Shown here: piece by piece, positions 17,133-25,710 of the stretch
Position numbering within the stretch: the stretch's first letter is position 1
How the letters are laid out: every line of letters begins with the position of its first letter
Origin: an uncultured Vicinamibacterales bacterium
GTDB lineage: Bacteria > Acidobacteriota > Vicinamibacteria > Vicinamibacterales > UBA8438
Length of the DNA: 64,000 nucleotides
Direction of reading: 5' to 3'
Assembly: GCA_958295905.1 (NCBI GenBank)
Contig: OY282382.1
Span: 3,558,001 to 3,622,000, forward strand
Notes under the pieces: generated by a model
What the model saw: the letters and a program-made list of their open reading frames with translations, nothing else
Told to the model about the DNA's origin: nothing
Databases searched by the model: none
Position numbers and translations under genes: made by a program

Positions 17133-18824
17133 CTACTCGTGCAGGCCGAACGTGTAGACGGTGTTCCCCACCGCCATCGTGACGTACTGCGCGCCGCCGA
17201 CGGCATAGGTCATCGGATTGGCGTTGACCGCGCCGCCGAGCGGGATGCGCCAGAGCTCTTCGCCGCTGGCCGCGTCGAGCGCGAAGAAATAGCCGTCGAC
17301 GGTGGCCGCGAACACGAGTCCGCCGGCGGTGGCGAGCACGCCGGAGCGGGCGCGCGGCTTCATGGGGAACTCCCAGCGGACGTCGCCGGTGGCCGGATCG
17401 ATGGCCCGGATGGCGCTCTGGTAGTTGTCCATCGGCTGCGGCGCCTGAACCCCGCCGCCGGTGTAGCGCTCGCCCGCCTCGTACTGCTCGTCGCGGACGA
17501 AGAACCGGCCCTCGCCGTCGAACGCGTTGACGTAGAGCAGGCCGGTGCGCGGGCTGTAGGCCGGCGACCACCAGTTGGTGGCGCCCCCCGCGGTCGGCGC
17601 CACCACGGTTCCCTCGAGGCTCGGGGCGGTGCCGGGCCGCCGGATCGGCCGCCCGCTCCCGTCGAGGCCCTCCGCCCAGGTCTGCAACGCGAAGGGCTTG
17701 CCCAGCAGGAACTCGCCGGTTTCGCGGTCGAGGGTGTAGTAGAACGCGTTGCGGTTCGCCCAGAGCATCGCCCGGCGCGGCTCGCCCTCGAACTCGATGT
17801 CGGCGAGCACCGGGATCTGGATGGCGTCCCAGTCGTGGACGTCGTGCGGCGTGAACTGGAAGTACCACGCCATGTCGCCGGTGTCGCCGTCGAGCGCGAG
17901 CACCGAGTCGGCGTACAGGTTGTCGCCCATGCGCACGTCGCCGCCGTAGTCGGGGCCGGGGTTGCCGGTGCCCCAGTAGATCAGGTCGAGCTCCGGGTCG
18001 TACGACCCCGTGATCCAGGTCGGCGACCCGCCGGTCCGCCACGAGTCGCCGGACCAGGTGCGGTTGTCGGGGTGGTCCGGCCCGGGAATGGTGTAGGTCC
18101 GCCACGCGCGGTCGCCGTTCTCGGCGTCGTAGGCGTCGAGGAAGCCGCGGATGCCGAACTCGCCGCCGGCGATGCCCGTCACCACCCGGTCCTTGACGAT
18201 CAGCGGGGCCGCGGTCTTGCTGTAGCCGTTCCGGTAGTCGGCGACCTCCGAGTCCCAGACCACGCTGCCGCTCCGCGCGTCGATGGCCACGAGATGGGCG
18301 TCGAGGGTGCTCATGTAGAGCGTCTCGCCGAGAATCGCGACGCCGCGGTTGTTGCGGCCGCAGCAGATGCGCAGGTCGTCCGGCAGGGGGTGCTCGTACC
18401 GCCAGTACGGACGCCCGTCGGTCGCGTCGACCGCCGTCAGGTTGCTCGGCGACTCGGTGATGAACATCACCCCGTCGACGACGAGCGGGGTGGTCTCGGT
18501 GCGGTCGAGCTGGCGGATGGTGTACGCCCACTTCAGCTCCAGGTCCGCGACGTTCGCGGTGTCGACCTGGTCGAGCCGGCTGAACCGCCGGCTGTCGAGC
18601 GTGCCGTTGTACATCAGCCAGTTGTGCGGTTCGTCGGCGGCGTTGACCAGCCGCTCCCAGGTGACCGGCTCGAACACCGGCGCGCCGGCGCCGGCCGCCG
18701 GCTCCTGCGCGGAGGCGTTCACCGAGAGGATGCCCGGCGCCAGTCCCAACAGGACCGCCAGACACGTGCGCAGCGTGAGTCTTCCCGCTTCCGTGCGAAT
18801 CGCCCTACGGGGTTCGGTCTGCAT
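17133..18824 (-). CDS. PQQ-dependent alcohol dehydrogenase-like quinoprotein
   Basis: A 563-residue periplasmic protein with ATG at 18824, preceded by AGGGTGATCGCG. The signal peptide ends near SVNASAQE. The body is an eight-bladed quinoprotein propeller with tryptophan-docking repeats (LELKWAYTIRQLDRTETTPLVVDG, GSVVWDSEVADY, GDVRWEFPMKP). The vicinal disulfide motif is present in DDLRICCGRNNRG, and WGTGNPGPDY is typical of methanol/ethanol dehydrogenase relatives. No haem c domain is attached, so an external cytochrome would be the electron acceptor. The substrate is unknown. Confidence 0.9.
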   Translation of the reverse strand: MQTEPRRAIRTEAGRLTLRTCLAVLLGLAPGILSVNASAQEPAAGAGAPVFEPVTWERLVNAADEPHNWLMYNGTLDSRRFSRLDQVDTANVADLELKWAYTIRQLDRTETTPLVVDGVMFITESPSNLTAVDATDGRPYWRYEHPLPDDLRICCGRNNRGVAILGETLYMSTLDAHLVAIDARSGSVVWDSEVADYRNGYSKTAAPLIVKDRVVTGIAGGEFGIRGFLDAYDAENGDRAWRTYTIPGPDHPDNRTWSGDSWRTGGSPTWITGSYDPELDLIYWGTGNPGPDYGGDVRMGDNLYADSVLALDGDTGDMAWYFQFTPHDVHDWDAIQIPVLADIEFEGEPRRAMLWANRNAFYYTLDRETGEFLLGKPFALQTWAEGLDGSGRPIRRPGTAPSLEGTVVAPTAGGATNWWSPAYSPRTGLLYVNAFDGEGRFFVRDEQYEAGERYTGGGVQAPQPMDNYQSAIRAIDPATGDVRWEFPMKPRARSGVLATAGGLVFAATVDGYFFALDAASGEELWRIPLGGAVNANPMTYAVGGAQYVTMAVGNTVYTFGLHE

Positions 18825-19021
18825 CGCGATCACCCTGCCGCGGTTCGTTTTTTTCGAGCCGCCTCCGGGCGGTGCGCCGCCGGGCCCGCGCGGCGGCAGC
18901 GCGCTTGGCCGCGGGACGACGGCGCCATTGTACTCACGATTCCCGCGTTCGCCGGGGCGGCGGCGGTGATGCGGTAAGCTACGGGTCAGCCGCGGTCGAT
19001 TCTCGATCAAAGGAGTTGCTG

Positions 19022-20311
19022 GTGCGCGCCAACAGTGCCCGTGACGGGGCCCGCCTTGTGCCCCGGTTGTCGTTGATGCTCGTCCTTGCCGCCCTGCTCG
19101 CGGTCGGCGCGGTCGGAGCCCAGGCGCCCGTCGGGACGCCTGAAGACGTGGGGTTGTCCGCGGAGCGTCTCCAGCGGATCGGCGGGATGATCCAGCGCGC
19201 CATCGACGCGGAACAGATCTCCGGCGCCGTCACCGTCGTCGCGCGGCGGGGACGGGTCGCCCACTTCGAGGCGCATGGCCTCATGGACATCGAAGCGAAC
19301 GCCCCGATGCGGAAGGACACCATCTTCCCGATCGCGTCGATGACCAAGCCGGTGACCGGCGCCGCCATCCTGATGCTCGTCGAAGAGGGGAAGGTCCGTC
19401 TGTCCGATCCGGTGTCCCGCTTCATTCCGGAGTTCCGGGACACGCAGGTCGCGATGCCGCGATCGAGTTCCACCGGTCAGGAAGACGCCATCTACACCGT
19501 GCCGGCAAGCCGTGGGATCACGGTGCGGGATCTGCTCACCCACACGTCGGGTCTGGTGAGCGGCGGTGCGGGGAGCGCCGCGGCGTCACGCATCGCGCCC
19601 CGCAGGCCGGCCGGCACCGTCGCGGGTTGGGCGGCCGCGCTCGGCGCCGCCCCCCTCGACTTCCAGCCGGGCACCCGCTGGGCGTACAGCGGTCTGGCGG
19701 GGATCGACATGCTGGGGCGCATCGTGGAGGTCGCCTCAGGACTGACGTTCGACGAGTTCCTGCGGCGGCGGATCTTCGAGCCGTTGGCCATGAAGGACAC
19801 CGCCTTCAACGTGCCGGATGCCAGCATGCCGCGCGTCGTGACGCTCTACCGGCGCAGCCCCGACGGACTCGAGCGCCGCCCCGTGCCGGAATGGGTGGCC
19901 ACGCGAACGTTGCACTCGGGCGGTGGAGGCCTTTGGTCGACCGCCGAAGACTACCTGCAGTTTGCCCGGATGCTCGTCAACAAGGGCGAGCTGAACGGTA
20001 CGCGGCTGCTGGGGTCGCGGACCGTCGACCTGATGGCGTCGAATCACGTCGGTGACCTCTACGCGAAGGCGGGGCGCACCGGCGGCCGTCCCGGGAAAGG
20101 CTTCGGATTGACCGTCGACGTCGTGGTCGACGCCGTCGAGGCCCGAGGCGACCACCGGTCGACCGGCAGCTTCGGTTGGAGCGGCGCCTTCGGCACGACC
20201 TTCTGGGTCGATCCGAAGGAGGATCTGACCGCGATTCTGATGGTGCAGACGCCGGGCGGTCCGCTCCGGGCCGACTTCCAGAACGCCGTCATGCAGGCAA
20301 TCGTCGACTAA
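19022..20311 (+). CDS. Serine hydrolase of the class C beta-lactamase fold
   Basis: The start is GTG 19022, with AGGAG six bases upstream. The 429-residue protein has a signal peptide (LVPRLSLMLVLAALLAVGAVGAQA). The catalytic SxxK is in IASMTKPVTGAA, and the second-motif tyrosine is in RWAYSGLAGIDMLG. The family text DLLTHTSGLVSG, GGGGLWSTAEDYLQFARML and the C-terminal FGWSGAFGTTFWVDPKEDL is all present. Members are esterases, D-aminopeptidases or beta-lactamases; periplasmic esterase or peptidase activity is the likeliest. It is divergent from the quinoprotein gene with about 200 bp between them. Confidence 0.9.
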   Translation: MRANSARDGARLVPRLSLMLVLAALLAVGAVGAQAPVGTPEDVGLSAERLQRIGGMIQRAIDAEQISGAVTVVARRGRVAHFEAHGLMDIEANAPMRKDTIFPIASMTKPVTGAAILMLVEEGKVRLSDPVSRFIPEFRDTQVAMPRSSSTGQEDAIYTVPASRGITVRDLLTHTSGLVSGGAGSAAASRIAPRRPAGTVAGWAAALGAAPLDFQPGTRWAYSGLAGIDMLGRIVEVASGLTFDEFLRRRIFEPLAMKDTAFNVPDASMPRVVTLYRRSPDGLERRPVPEWVATRTLHSGGGGLWSTAEDYLQFARMLVNKGELNGTRLLGSRTVDLMASNHVGDLYAKAGRTGGRPGKGFGLTVDVVVDAVEARGDHRSTGSFGWSGAFGTTFWVDPKEDLTAILMVQTPGGPLRADFQNAVMQAIVD

Positions 20312-20409
20312 GTTGGGGAGTCGGCGTGTGGACCGATGGGTTGCTCGTCCCGCTCGACGGGCGGGGCCGCCCGGCGATCAAGTCGTTCTTCCGCGCTGAG
20401 GGGAAATGA
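20312..20409 (+). pseudogene. Orphan C-terminal coding fragment
   Basis: Directly after the stop of the hydrolase gene a frame reads GVWTDGLLVPLDGRGRPAIKS then FFRAEGK and a TGA at 20409. The fragment has no start of its own, and its composition is protein-like rather than typical of frame shadows. I read it as the 3' end of a gene whose upstream part is gone. The source family is not recognised. The remaining bases to 20645 show nothing clear. Confidence 0.35.
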
Positions 20410-20645
20410 GGGAGGGGCTTCCCGCGGGCGCGCCTGACCCGATTGCGGCAAGGGCGTGCGGACGCTTGAATTCCCTTTGCCCGGGAGGCCGTGAGTAGTC
20501 TACCCCGGGCGGGTTCGTGATTGTATTTTGGGCTGGCCGCGGACGGTGGCGCTGCGCCTCCGCGGGCTCCCGGCCCCGGCCGGATCGCGATGTTCGTCGA
20601 TACCGATGCAGCGGGTCTCGAGCGAAACGGCGTGGTGCCGTCGCC

Positions 20646-21062
20646 ATGAATCGAATGGACTTTCGGCTCCCCGGCGGGGTCAGGCGGGATCCTGCCGTCG
20701 ATGCGTGGCTGAAGGCGCGGACGGGTGAATTGGGATCAATCGCGCAAGAATGGTTTCACGTCATTCGAGAGAGGGGCGGCGACGTTCGGGAGCTCATGCA
20801 CGACGGCTGTCCGGTCGCGTGCGTAGAAGATGCGCCGTTCGGCTACGTCAATACCTTCAAGGCCCACGTGAACGTCGGGTTCTTTCATGGCGCGGCGCTG
20901 CCGGATCCGGCGGGCTTGCTGGAGGGAAGCGGCAAGTTCATGCGCCACGTGAAGCTGAAGCCCGGCGTCGTCAGGGATTCCGCGGGGCTGGGCAGGCTCA
21001 TCGACGCGGCCTATTCGGACGTCAAGGCGCGCCTCGAGGTTGGGCGCACGTCGGATTCGTGA
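20646..21062 (+). CDS. DUF1801 domain protein
   Basis: A 138-residue protein starts at ATG 20646. It matches the DUF1801/YdhG-like fold: WFHVIRERGGDVRELMHDGCP, then the strongly conserved VNTFKAHVNVGFFHGAALPDP and GLLEGSGKFMRHVKL. The family is small, cytoplasmic and of unknown function. The final residues (VGRTSDS) are encoded inside a family-B repeat that begins at 21043, so the native C-terminus may have been replaced when the repeat arrived. Confidence 0.85.
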   Translation: MNRMDFRLPGGVRRDPAVDAWLKARTGELGSIAQEWFHVIRERGGDVRELMHDGCPVACVEDAPFGYVNTFKAHVNVGFFHGAALPDPAGLLEGSGKFMRHVKLKPGVVRDSAGLGRLIDAAYSDVKARLEVGRTSDS

Positions 21063-21207
21063 CCTGGCTGCCCCCTGGCACTGTCAGGTTGGCGATTTTC
21101 CGTGCCGTTCTCGGCATCAAGACCCCTCTTGAACGGGCTTTTTGGAACTCTGGCGCCGGGGATGGCTCGGGGGCCCGGCCACGCCGGACTGCCAGCGGCG
21201 GCGCTTG
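21043..21207 (-). repeat. Family B MITE-like repeat, copy 2 (truncated)
   Basis: It starts with GGCGCACGTCG inside the 3' end of the DUF1801 gene. It continues through GGCACTGTCAGGTTGGCGAT, CCGTGCCGTTCTCGGCATC and CTTGAACGGGCTTT to GCCAGCGGCGGCGC, where similarity to the other copies stops. The expected far inverted end is missing. Confidence 0.65.
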
Positions 21208-21263
21208 GTAGTGTCTCAGTTTGATTCCGCCCGCCGCGACCCAGAAGAAGAAGCGGGGCCGAA

Positions 21264-21365
21264 TCATCCGCCACCTGGGGTGACGTTGCCGCCGGCAACG
21301 ATGGCGAGGATCCGGGTACCCCACCAGATGAACGCGAGCAGCCCCGCGATGACGCCGCCGAGAAC
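21264..21365 (-). pseudogene. Orphan C-terminal membrane-segment fragment
   Basis: On the minus strand a 33-residue frame ending at 21264 reads VLGGVIAGLLAFIWWGTRI then LAIVAGGNVTPGGG and stops. It has a clear transmembrane segment and a glycine-rich tail. An in-frame TAG lies immediately upstream and there is no start codon. It looks like the 3' end of a lost small membrane-protein gene. Confidence 0.35.
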
Positions 21366-21413
21366 CTAGTTTCGGAGGGTGGCGATTGTTGATCCGTCCG
21401 CTCGACCGGTGCC

Positions 21414-21640
21414 TCAGGCTGGCTTCGGGCGCGGCTTCTTCGGGGCCGGGGTCAGGTCGTCGACCATCCCCACCAGCCACGCGGCGTCGTAGAGCTCGTC
21501 CACGATGCCGGTCGCCTGCGCGGGGCTCGTCCGCAGCGTTGTGTGCGCCGGCAGAAGTTGGACCAGACCGACCGCAGCGGAACCGCGTGAACGTGGTTCT
21601 CGAGCTGCTTCGAGAAGGCGTTCGTCAGGCGCGTGAAGCG
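21414..21640 (-). pseudogene. Transposase C-terminal fragment, frameshifted
   Basis: On the minus strand, two frames together spell a transposase C-terminus. One reads RRFTRLTNAFSKQLENHVHAV through SNFCRR; the other continues HTTLRTSPAQATGIVDELYDAAW to the stop at 21414, with a proline/lysine-rich tail. The string RFTRLTNAFSKxLENHxHAVxL is typical of IS1-like transposases that also carry TLRxTPAxAxGIxD. The N-terminal two-thirds are absent and the frame is broken. A 75-codon plus-strand frame at 21633-21860 is next to it; I could not identify it. Confidence 0.55.
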
Positions 21641-21913
21641 CCGGGACGGGAGCGGCTCTCATTCAGGCTCGAAGCCCCCTCCAAGAGAACGGGGTCGTCG
21701 ACGCACCTATGCCCAACGGCGGCAGGATCCGGACTGCGGGTGGCTGGAGCCCACGTACCGCCGGATTCAGTTCAAGGATTCGGCGATGCGCTACGAGCTT
21801 GAACACCAGTCGGATCGCAGTGGGACGATGACGTGGGACGCCGCCATGAACCGCCAGTGATGGTAGGCTTCCCCGCCGCCGGTGGTCTTCGAGACGTCGG
21901 CGAACCCGCCCGG

Positions 21914-22879
21914 TCAGTCGTCCGACGGCGCGGGGCCGAGGCCGTGCGTCTGGAGGAACGCTCGAATCGTGGCGTAGATGCGCAGGTTCTCCTCCAGGCT
22001 GAACCCGCCGTGGCCGCCGCCCTCGATGGTCAGCAGCCGGTTCGGCACGCCGGCCCCGTCGAGGGCCTCGTGGAGGCGGACGGCGTGGTCGTGGGGCACG
22101 ATGCTGTCGGCATCGCCGTGGATGGTCAGGACGGGGGGCAGGCCCTGCCGCACGTAGGTCAGGGGCGACACCCGGGCCGCCACCTCGCCGCGGTCGCTGC
22201 GGCTGCCGAGCCAGGCTTCCGTGAAGTTGCCCGAGGTTCCGGGCGGGCCCTGCATCAGGTCGACGACGTCGGTGATGCCGTACCAGTTGATGATGGCGGC
22301 CACCTGCAGTTCGGCCGTCGAGGTGGCGCCCGTCGTCCAGGTCCGGCGGCGGTCGCCGGGGCACTGCCGGTCGAGCCCGGCCGACGCCGGGAGCATGCCG
22401 GTGGTGAGCGAAAGGTGCCCGCCGGCGGAATTGCCGCTGACCACGATGCGGTCGAGGTCGAAGCCGTACTGCTCCGCGTTGCGATAGATCCATCGGAGGG
22501 CGCAGCGGCAGTCTTCGACGGCGGCCGGGGCATGGGCGTCGTCGGCCATGCGGTACTCGGCGTTGACGACGTTCCATCCCATCTCCAGGTAGGGTAGGAA
22601 GGTGAGCGCGGAGCTCTCCTTGTTGCCGTTGGTCCATCCGCCGCCGTGGATGTAGAGGAGGGTCGGGTTCGGGCCGGCGCCGCGCGACTGGTAGACGTCC
22701 AGCTTGAGATCGACGCTCCCGGCGCGCAGGTAGGTGACGTTGGGGACCAGGCGGTAGCTGCTGGCCACCTGCACGAACTTCGCGGCGGCGTCCGTCGCCT
22801 GCGCGGCGGCGGGGGGTGCGGCCAGACCCGGGAGCGAAGCGGCGACGAGACTGCCGATCCATGCCAGTTGCTTCTGCAT
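21914..22879 (-). CDS. Secreted alpha/beta hydrolase (esterase/lipase type)
   Basis: The 321-residue protein starts at ATG 22879; an AGGAAAGGA ribosome-site-like stretch lies somewhat far upstream. The signal peptide ends near PPAAAQA. The oxyanion-hole motif is IHGGGWTNG, the nucleophile elbow is VSGNSAGGH, and the acid and base are likely D in HGDADSIVP and H in EGGGHGGFS. The order and spacing are those of the BD-FAE/hormone-sensitive-lipase-like esterases. A role in cleaving acyl or acetyl esters from polysaccharides is plausible but not shown. Confidence 0.87.
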   Translation of the reverse strand: MQKQLAWIGSLVAASLPGLAAPPAAAQATDAAAKFVQVASSYRLVPNVTYLRAGSVDLKLDVYQSRGAGPNPTLLYIHGGGWTNGNKESSALTFLPYLEMGWNVVNAEYRMADDAHAPAAVEDCRCALRWIYRNAEQYGFDLDRIVVSGNSAGGHLSLTTGMLPASAGLDRQCPGDRRRTWTTGATSTAELQVAAIINWYGITDVVDLMQGPPGTSGNFTEAWLGSRSDRGEVAARVSPLTYVRQGLPPVLTIHGDADSIVPHDHAVRLHEALDGAGVPNRLLTIEGGGHGGFSLEENLRIYATIRAFLQTHGLGPAPSDD

Positions 22880-23238
22880 TTGCGGTTCATCCTTTCCTGT
22901 GTTGCCGAACGCGTGAAAACGATCGATTCGAGCCGGCACCGACCCCAAGATGTTGTGGTGGCCGGGGCATCGTCCGACCGGCAGCTTCGGCGTGTGCTCG
23001 CCGCGGTCAAGGCGCGTCGCTTCGCTCCGCCCCCGCTTCGCGGGGCTCTCGGCCTGGACGGCGGCTCCGCGCACGCCCGTCCAGACCGGGCATTTATCGG
23101 ACGAAGCCCAACCCTGACCCCCTACATCTTGTGGTCGACGACCTGTCCAGATTGACGCACTTTCGGGCGACTGTTGACACCTGCGGCGCCGGTGCGTCCC
23201 GGAATCCCGGTCCGGCCGTCATCCGGCCCCGACGAAAA
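22880..23238. other. Intergenic stretch without recognised gene
   Basis: No coding signal is convincing in these 360 bases. Two related motifs, CCAAGATGTTGTGGTGGCCG near 22946 and CTACATCTTGTGGTCGACG near 23122, may be degenerate ends of an old insertion. A GCTTCGCTCCGCCCCCGCTTCGC stretch near 23022 can form a hairpin. Confidence 0.3.
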
Positions 23239-23590
23239 TAGCCCGTGACGAAGTCCCCGCTGCCTTCGAGCGGTGATGCATCCCGGTTGACTGCGTTGTT
23301 CGCCGGTTACCTATACAGTCCGTGGCAGAAGTTGTGCTGCATCCGGCCGGGGCCGGATTCGGCCCAAGAACGTGTCGTACAGCGGTAGAAATCGCCGAAT
23401 CCGGCCGATCCGAGCCGTTTCCGCGCCACCGCTGGCCAGTTCTGGCGCGCCGCGGAGTTTTGCCACGGGCTGCTATGCCCAAAACCGTCGTGATCGGGGA
23501 CGCCGATCACCCCAACGCCACGAACGTCGGGACAGGTCACAGGAATAGGCGCGCCCTCCTCACGCCTTGTTCGCCACGGGCTGTCCAAGT
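23239..23590. repeat. Composite intergenic repeat with nested family C copy
   Basis: The outer element opens with TAGCCCGTGACGAAG and closes with CTTGTTCGCCACGGGCTG, an imperfect inverted pair. Its left arm (CCTTCGAGCGG...GTTGTTCGCCGGTTACCTAT) and right arm (CTATGCCC...GATCGGGGACGCCGATCACC) also flank the element at 25.1-25.5 kb. A family-C repeat is inserted between the arms at 23316-23472, with CTAT on both sides like a short target duplication. Confidence 0.6.
23316..23472 (+). repeat. Family C palindromic-ended repeat, copy 2
   Basis: 157 bp, with ends CAGTCCGTGGCA and TGCCACGGGCTG. It has the same orientation as the copy at 9029-9187 and the opposite orientation to the copy at 25245-25403, although the flanking sequence of the latter matches this one on both sides. 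Confidence 0.75.
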
Positions 23591-23682
23591 CGCTCAGTAT
23601 ATCCGGGCGCCGCGCCCGGCCGGAAGTCGGCCGCCGGGTCGCCGGCCTCGGGCGGTCCCCGGAGAAGGCGGCGGGCGCTCAT
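23560..23682 (-). CDS. Possible 40-codon ORF coupled to the enolase-like gene
   Basis: ATG at 23682 overlaps the TGA of the enolase-like gene (ATGA), the arrangement of translationally coupled genes. The 40-residue frame (MSARRLLRGPPEAGDPAADF onward) ends inside the composite repeat. It could be the surviving start of a downstream gene truncated by the repeat. I see no domain and hold this loosely. Confidence 0.25.
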   Translation of the reverse strand: MSARRLLRGPPEAGDPAADFRPGAAPGYTERLGQPVANKA

Positions 23683-24977
23683 GGGGCCGGCGGGCGGGGG
23701 AGCGGCCGCGCGCCGGCGAAGACCGCCGCCGCGCCCAGCGCCTCTTCGATGCGGAGCACTTCGTTCCACTTGGCCATCCGCTCGGATCGGGAGAACGAGC
23801 CCACCTTGAGCTGACCCGCCCGCCAGCCCACCGCGAGATGGGCGATGGTGACGTCCTCGGTCTCGCCGGACCGGGCGGAGACGATGGTGCCCATGCCGGC
23901 GGTGCGCGCCGCGTCGAACGCGGCCCGGGTCTCGGTCAGGGTACCGGCTTGGTTGGGCTTGACGAGCAGGGCGTTGCACGCGGCGTCGCGGGCCGCGTGT
24001 TCGACCCGCGCCGCGTCGGTCACGAGATAGTCGTCGCCGACCACCTGCACGCGGTCGCCCACCGCGGCGGTGAACCGCCGCATGCCGGTGGCGTCGTCCT
24101 CGGCCAGCGGGTCCTCGACGGAGACGATCGGATACCGGTCGATCCAGCCGGCGAGCAGGTCGCCGAGGGCGTCGCTGTCGACCACCCGGCGATCGAGGCC
24201 GAGGTGATACCGGCCGTGACGGTAGAACTCGGAGGCGGCGACGTCGAGCGAGATCGCCATCTCGTCGCCGGGGATGCGCCCGCTGTCCTCGATGGCCCGC
24301 ACCAGACGATCGAGGCCCTCTTCGTTGGTGTCGAAGGCGGGCCAGTACCCCCCCTCGTCGGCGACGCCCTGCAGGCGCCCGGCGTCCGCCAGGCGCGCGC
24401 CCGCCGCCCGATAGACCTCCGCCGTCCAGTCGAGGGCCTCGGCGAAGCTGCCCGCGCCCACCGCCATCACCATGAAGTCCTGGACGTCGACCCGCCGCCC
24501 CGCGTGCGCGCCCCCGCCGAAGATCTGGATCTCGGGCAGCGGCAGCGACGCCGGCTCGCCGCCCAGCAGATACCGCCACAGGGGCAGGCGGGCGGCGGCG
24601 GCGGCGGCGTGCAGCGCCGCCATCGAGACCGCGATGCAGGCGTTGCCCCCCAGCCGGTGCTTGTCCGGCGTGCCGTCGAGGTCGATCAGGATGCGGTCGA
24701 GCCCCTCCTGATCGCATACGTCGAGACCGCGCAGGGCCGGGGCGATGGTGTCCCGGACCTGCCGGACGGCGCGGGTGACGTCGTAGCCGCCGAACGCGGC
24801 GCCGCCGTCGCGCAGGTCGCGCGCCTCGGCGCGGCCGGTCGACGCCCCCGCCGGGGCCGTCGCGCGCCCGGTGACGCCGCCGGGCAGATGCACCTCGGCT
24901 TCAAGGGTCGGGCGGCCGCGGGAATCCCAGACGCGGCGGGCCGAGACACGGGCGATACGGTGAGCGGCTTCGGTCAT
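23679..24977 (-). CDS. Enolase family protein with altered active site
   Basis: A 432-residue cytoplasmic protein starts at ATG 24977. The fold is clearly enolase: VWDSRGRPTLEAEV, GASTG, GGNACIAVSMA, VADEGGYWP, SLDVAASEFY, SVEDPLAEDD, VVGDDYLVT and LVKPNQAGTLTET. Two catalytic positions differ from canonical enolase: QEFMI reads QDFMV, changing the glutamate equivalent to yeast Glu168 to aspartate, and SHRSGETED reads SARSGETED, changing yeast His373 to alanine. The metal ligands and Lys345 equivalent remain. It may therefore be a paralogue acting on a related 2-phospho- or phosphono-substrate rather than the glycolytic enzyme. No glycolytic genes are adjacent. Confidence 0.85.
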   Translation of the reverse strand: MTEAAHRIARVSARRVWDSRGRPTLEAEVHLPGGVTGRATAPAGASTGRAEARDLRDGGAAFGGYDVTRAVRQVRDTIAPALRGLDVCDQEGLDRILIDLDGTPDKHRLGGNACIAVSMAALHAAAAAARLPLWRYLLGGEPASLPLPEIQIFGGGAHAGRRVDVQDFMVMAVGAGSFAEALDWTAEVYRAAGARLADAGRLQGVADEGGYWPAFDTNEEGLDRLVRAIEDSGRIPGDEMAISLDVAASEFYRHGRYHLGLDRRVVDSDALGDLLAGWIDRYPIVSVEDPLAEDDATGMRRFTAAVGDRVQVVGDDYLVTDAARVEHAARDAACNALLVKPNQAGTLTETRAAFDAARTAGMGTIVSARSGETEDVTIAHLAVGWRAGQLKVGSFSRSERMAKWNEVLRIEEALGAAAVFAGARPLPRPPAP

Positions 24978-25093
24978 CGGAGGTCGTCGAGCGGTGTCGA
25001 AAGGGAGTAGAGAGCGTCATCCGGGTGCAGCGCGCCGGTCATGGCGGGGCCGCGCCGCCGGGCGACGGCTTCTCGGCCGGCGGCGCGGCCCGG

Positions 25094-25527
25094 CCGCCCG
25101 TGGCGGAAGTCCCGCCGCCTTCGAGCGGCGGCGCATCCCGCCTGACGGCCGTCGGCGTCGGCCGAACCGTCGGCGTGCTCCTCGGGCCGCCGCCTTCGAG
25201 CGGCGGCGCATCCCGCCTGACGGCGTTGTTCGCCGGTGACCTATCAGCCCGTGGCAAAAGCTCCGCAGCGCGTCAGCACTGGCCGGCGGTGCGCGGAAAC
25301 GGCTCGGATCGGCCGGATTTCGGCGATTTTCGACCGTTGTACGACACGTTCTTGGACCGAGTACGGCCCCGGCCGGATTCAGCACAACTTCTGCCACGGA
25401 CTGCTATGCCCGAACCGTCACGATCGGGGACGCCGATCACCCCGACGCCACGAAACGTCGAATATGTTTCACGGCAACAGGCGTCCTCCTCACGCTTGAT
25501 CAGGCACGGCGTTCTTCGCCGGGCTTC
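25094..25527. repeat. Composite intergenic repeat, second copy
   Basis: This stretch starts with GCCCGTGGCGGAAGTCCC and ends near CAGGCACGGCGTTCTTCGCC. The segment GCCGCCTTCGAGCGGCGGCG with CATCCCGCCTGACGGC is present twice, near 25117 and 25191. The right arm CTGCTATGCCCGAACCG...GATCGGGGACGCCGATCACC matches the arm after 23470. The family-C repeat between the arms is inverted relative to the 23.3-kb copy. No gene is visible in 24978-25679. Confidence 0.6.
25245..25403 (-). repeat. Family C palindromic-ended repeat, copy 3 (inverted)
   Basis: 159 bp with ends CAGCCCGTGGCA and TGCCACGGACTG. Reverse-complemented, it matches 23316-23472 closely. CTAT precedes the left end and follows the right end, as at the other locus. 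Confidence 0.75.
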
Positions 25528-25710
25528 TTCAGCCCGCCGGCGCTTCTTCAGCCCGCCGGCGCTTCTTCAGCCCGCCGGCGCTTCTTCAGCCCGCCGGCGC
25601 TTCTTCAGCCCGCCGGCGCTTCTTCAGCCCGCCGGCGCTTCTTCAGCCCGCCGGGCTTCTTCAGCCCGCCGGCGCTTCTTCAGCCCGCCGGCGCTTCTTC
25701 AGCCCGCCGG
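25523..25710. repeat. Ten-copy 19-bp tandem array at a gene end
   Basis: The unit CTTCTTCAGCCCGCCGGCG is repeated ten times; the first and eighth units are preceded by a slightly different junction (GGGC). On the minus strand each unit spells the end of the adjacent kinase gene, ...APAG followed by TGA, so the array is an amplified stop-codon region. There are no spacers, so it is not a CRISPR array. Confidence 0.92.

Noticed and set aside
25523-25710. Possible CRISPR array
   Set aside because: The 19-bp units are contiguous with no spacers, and no cas genes are present.
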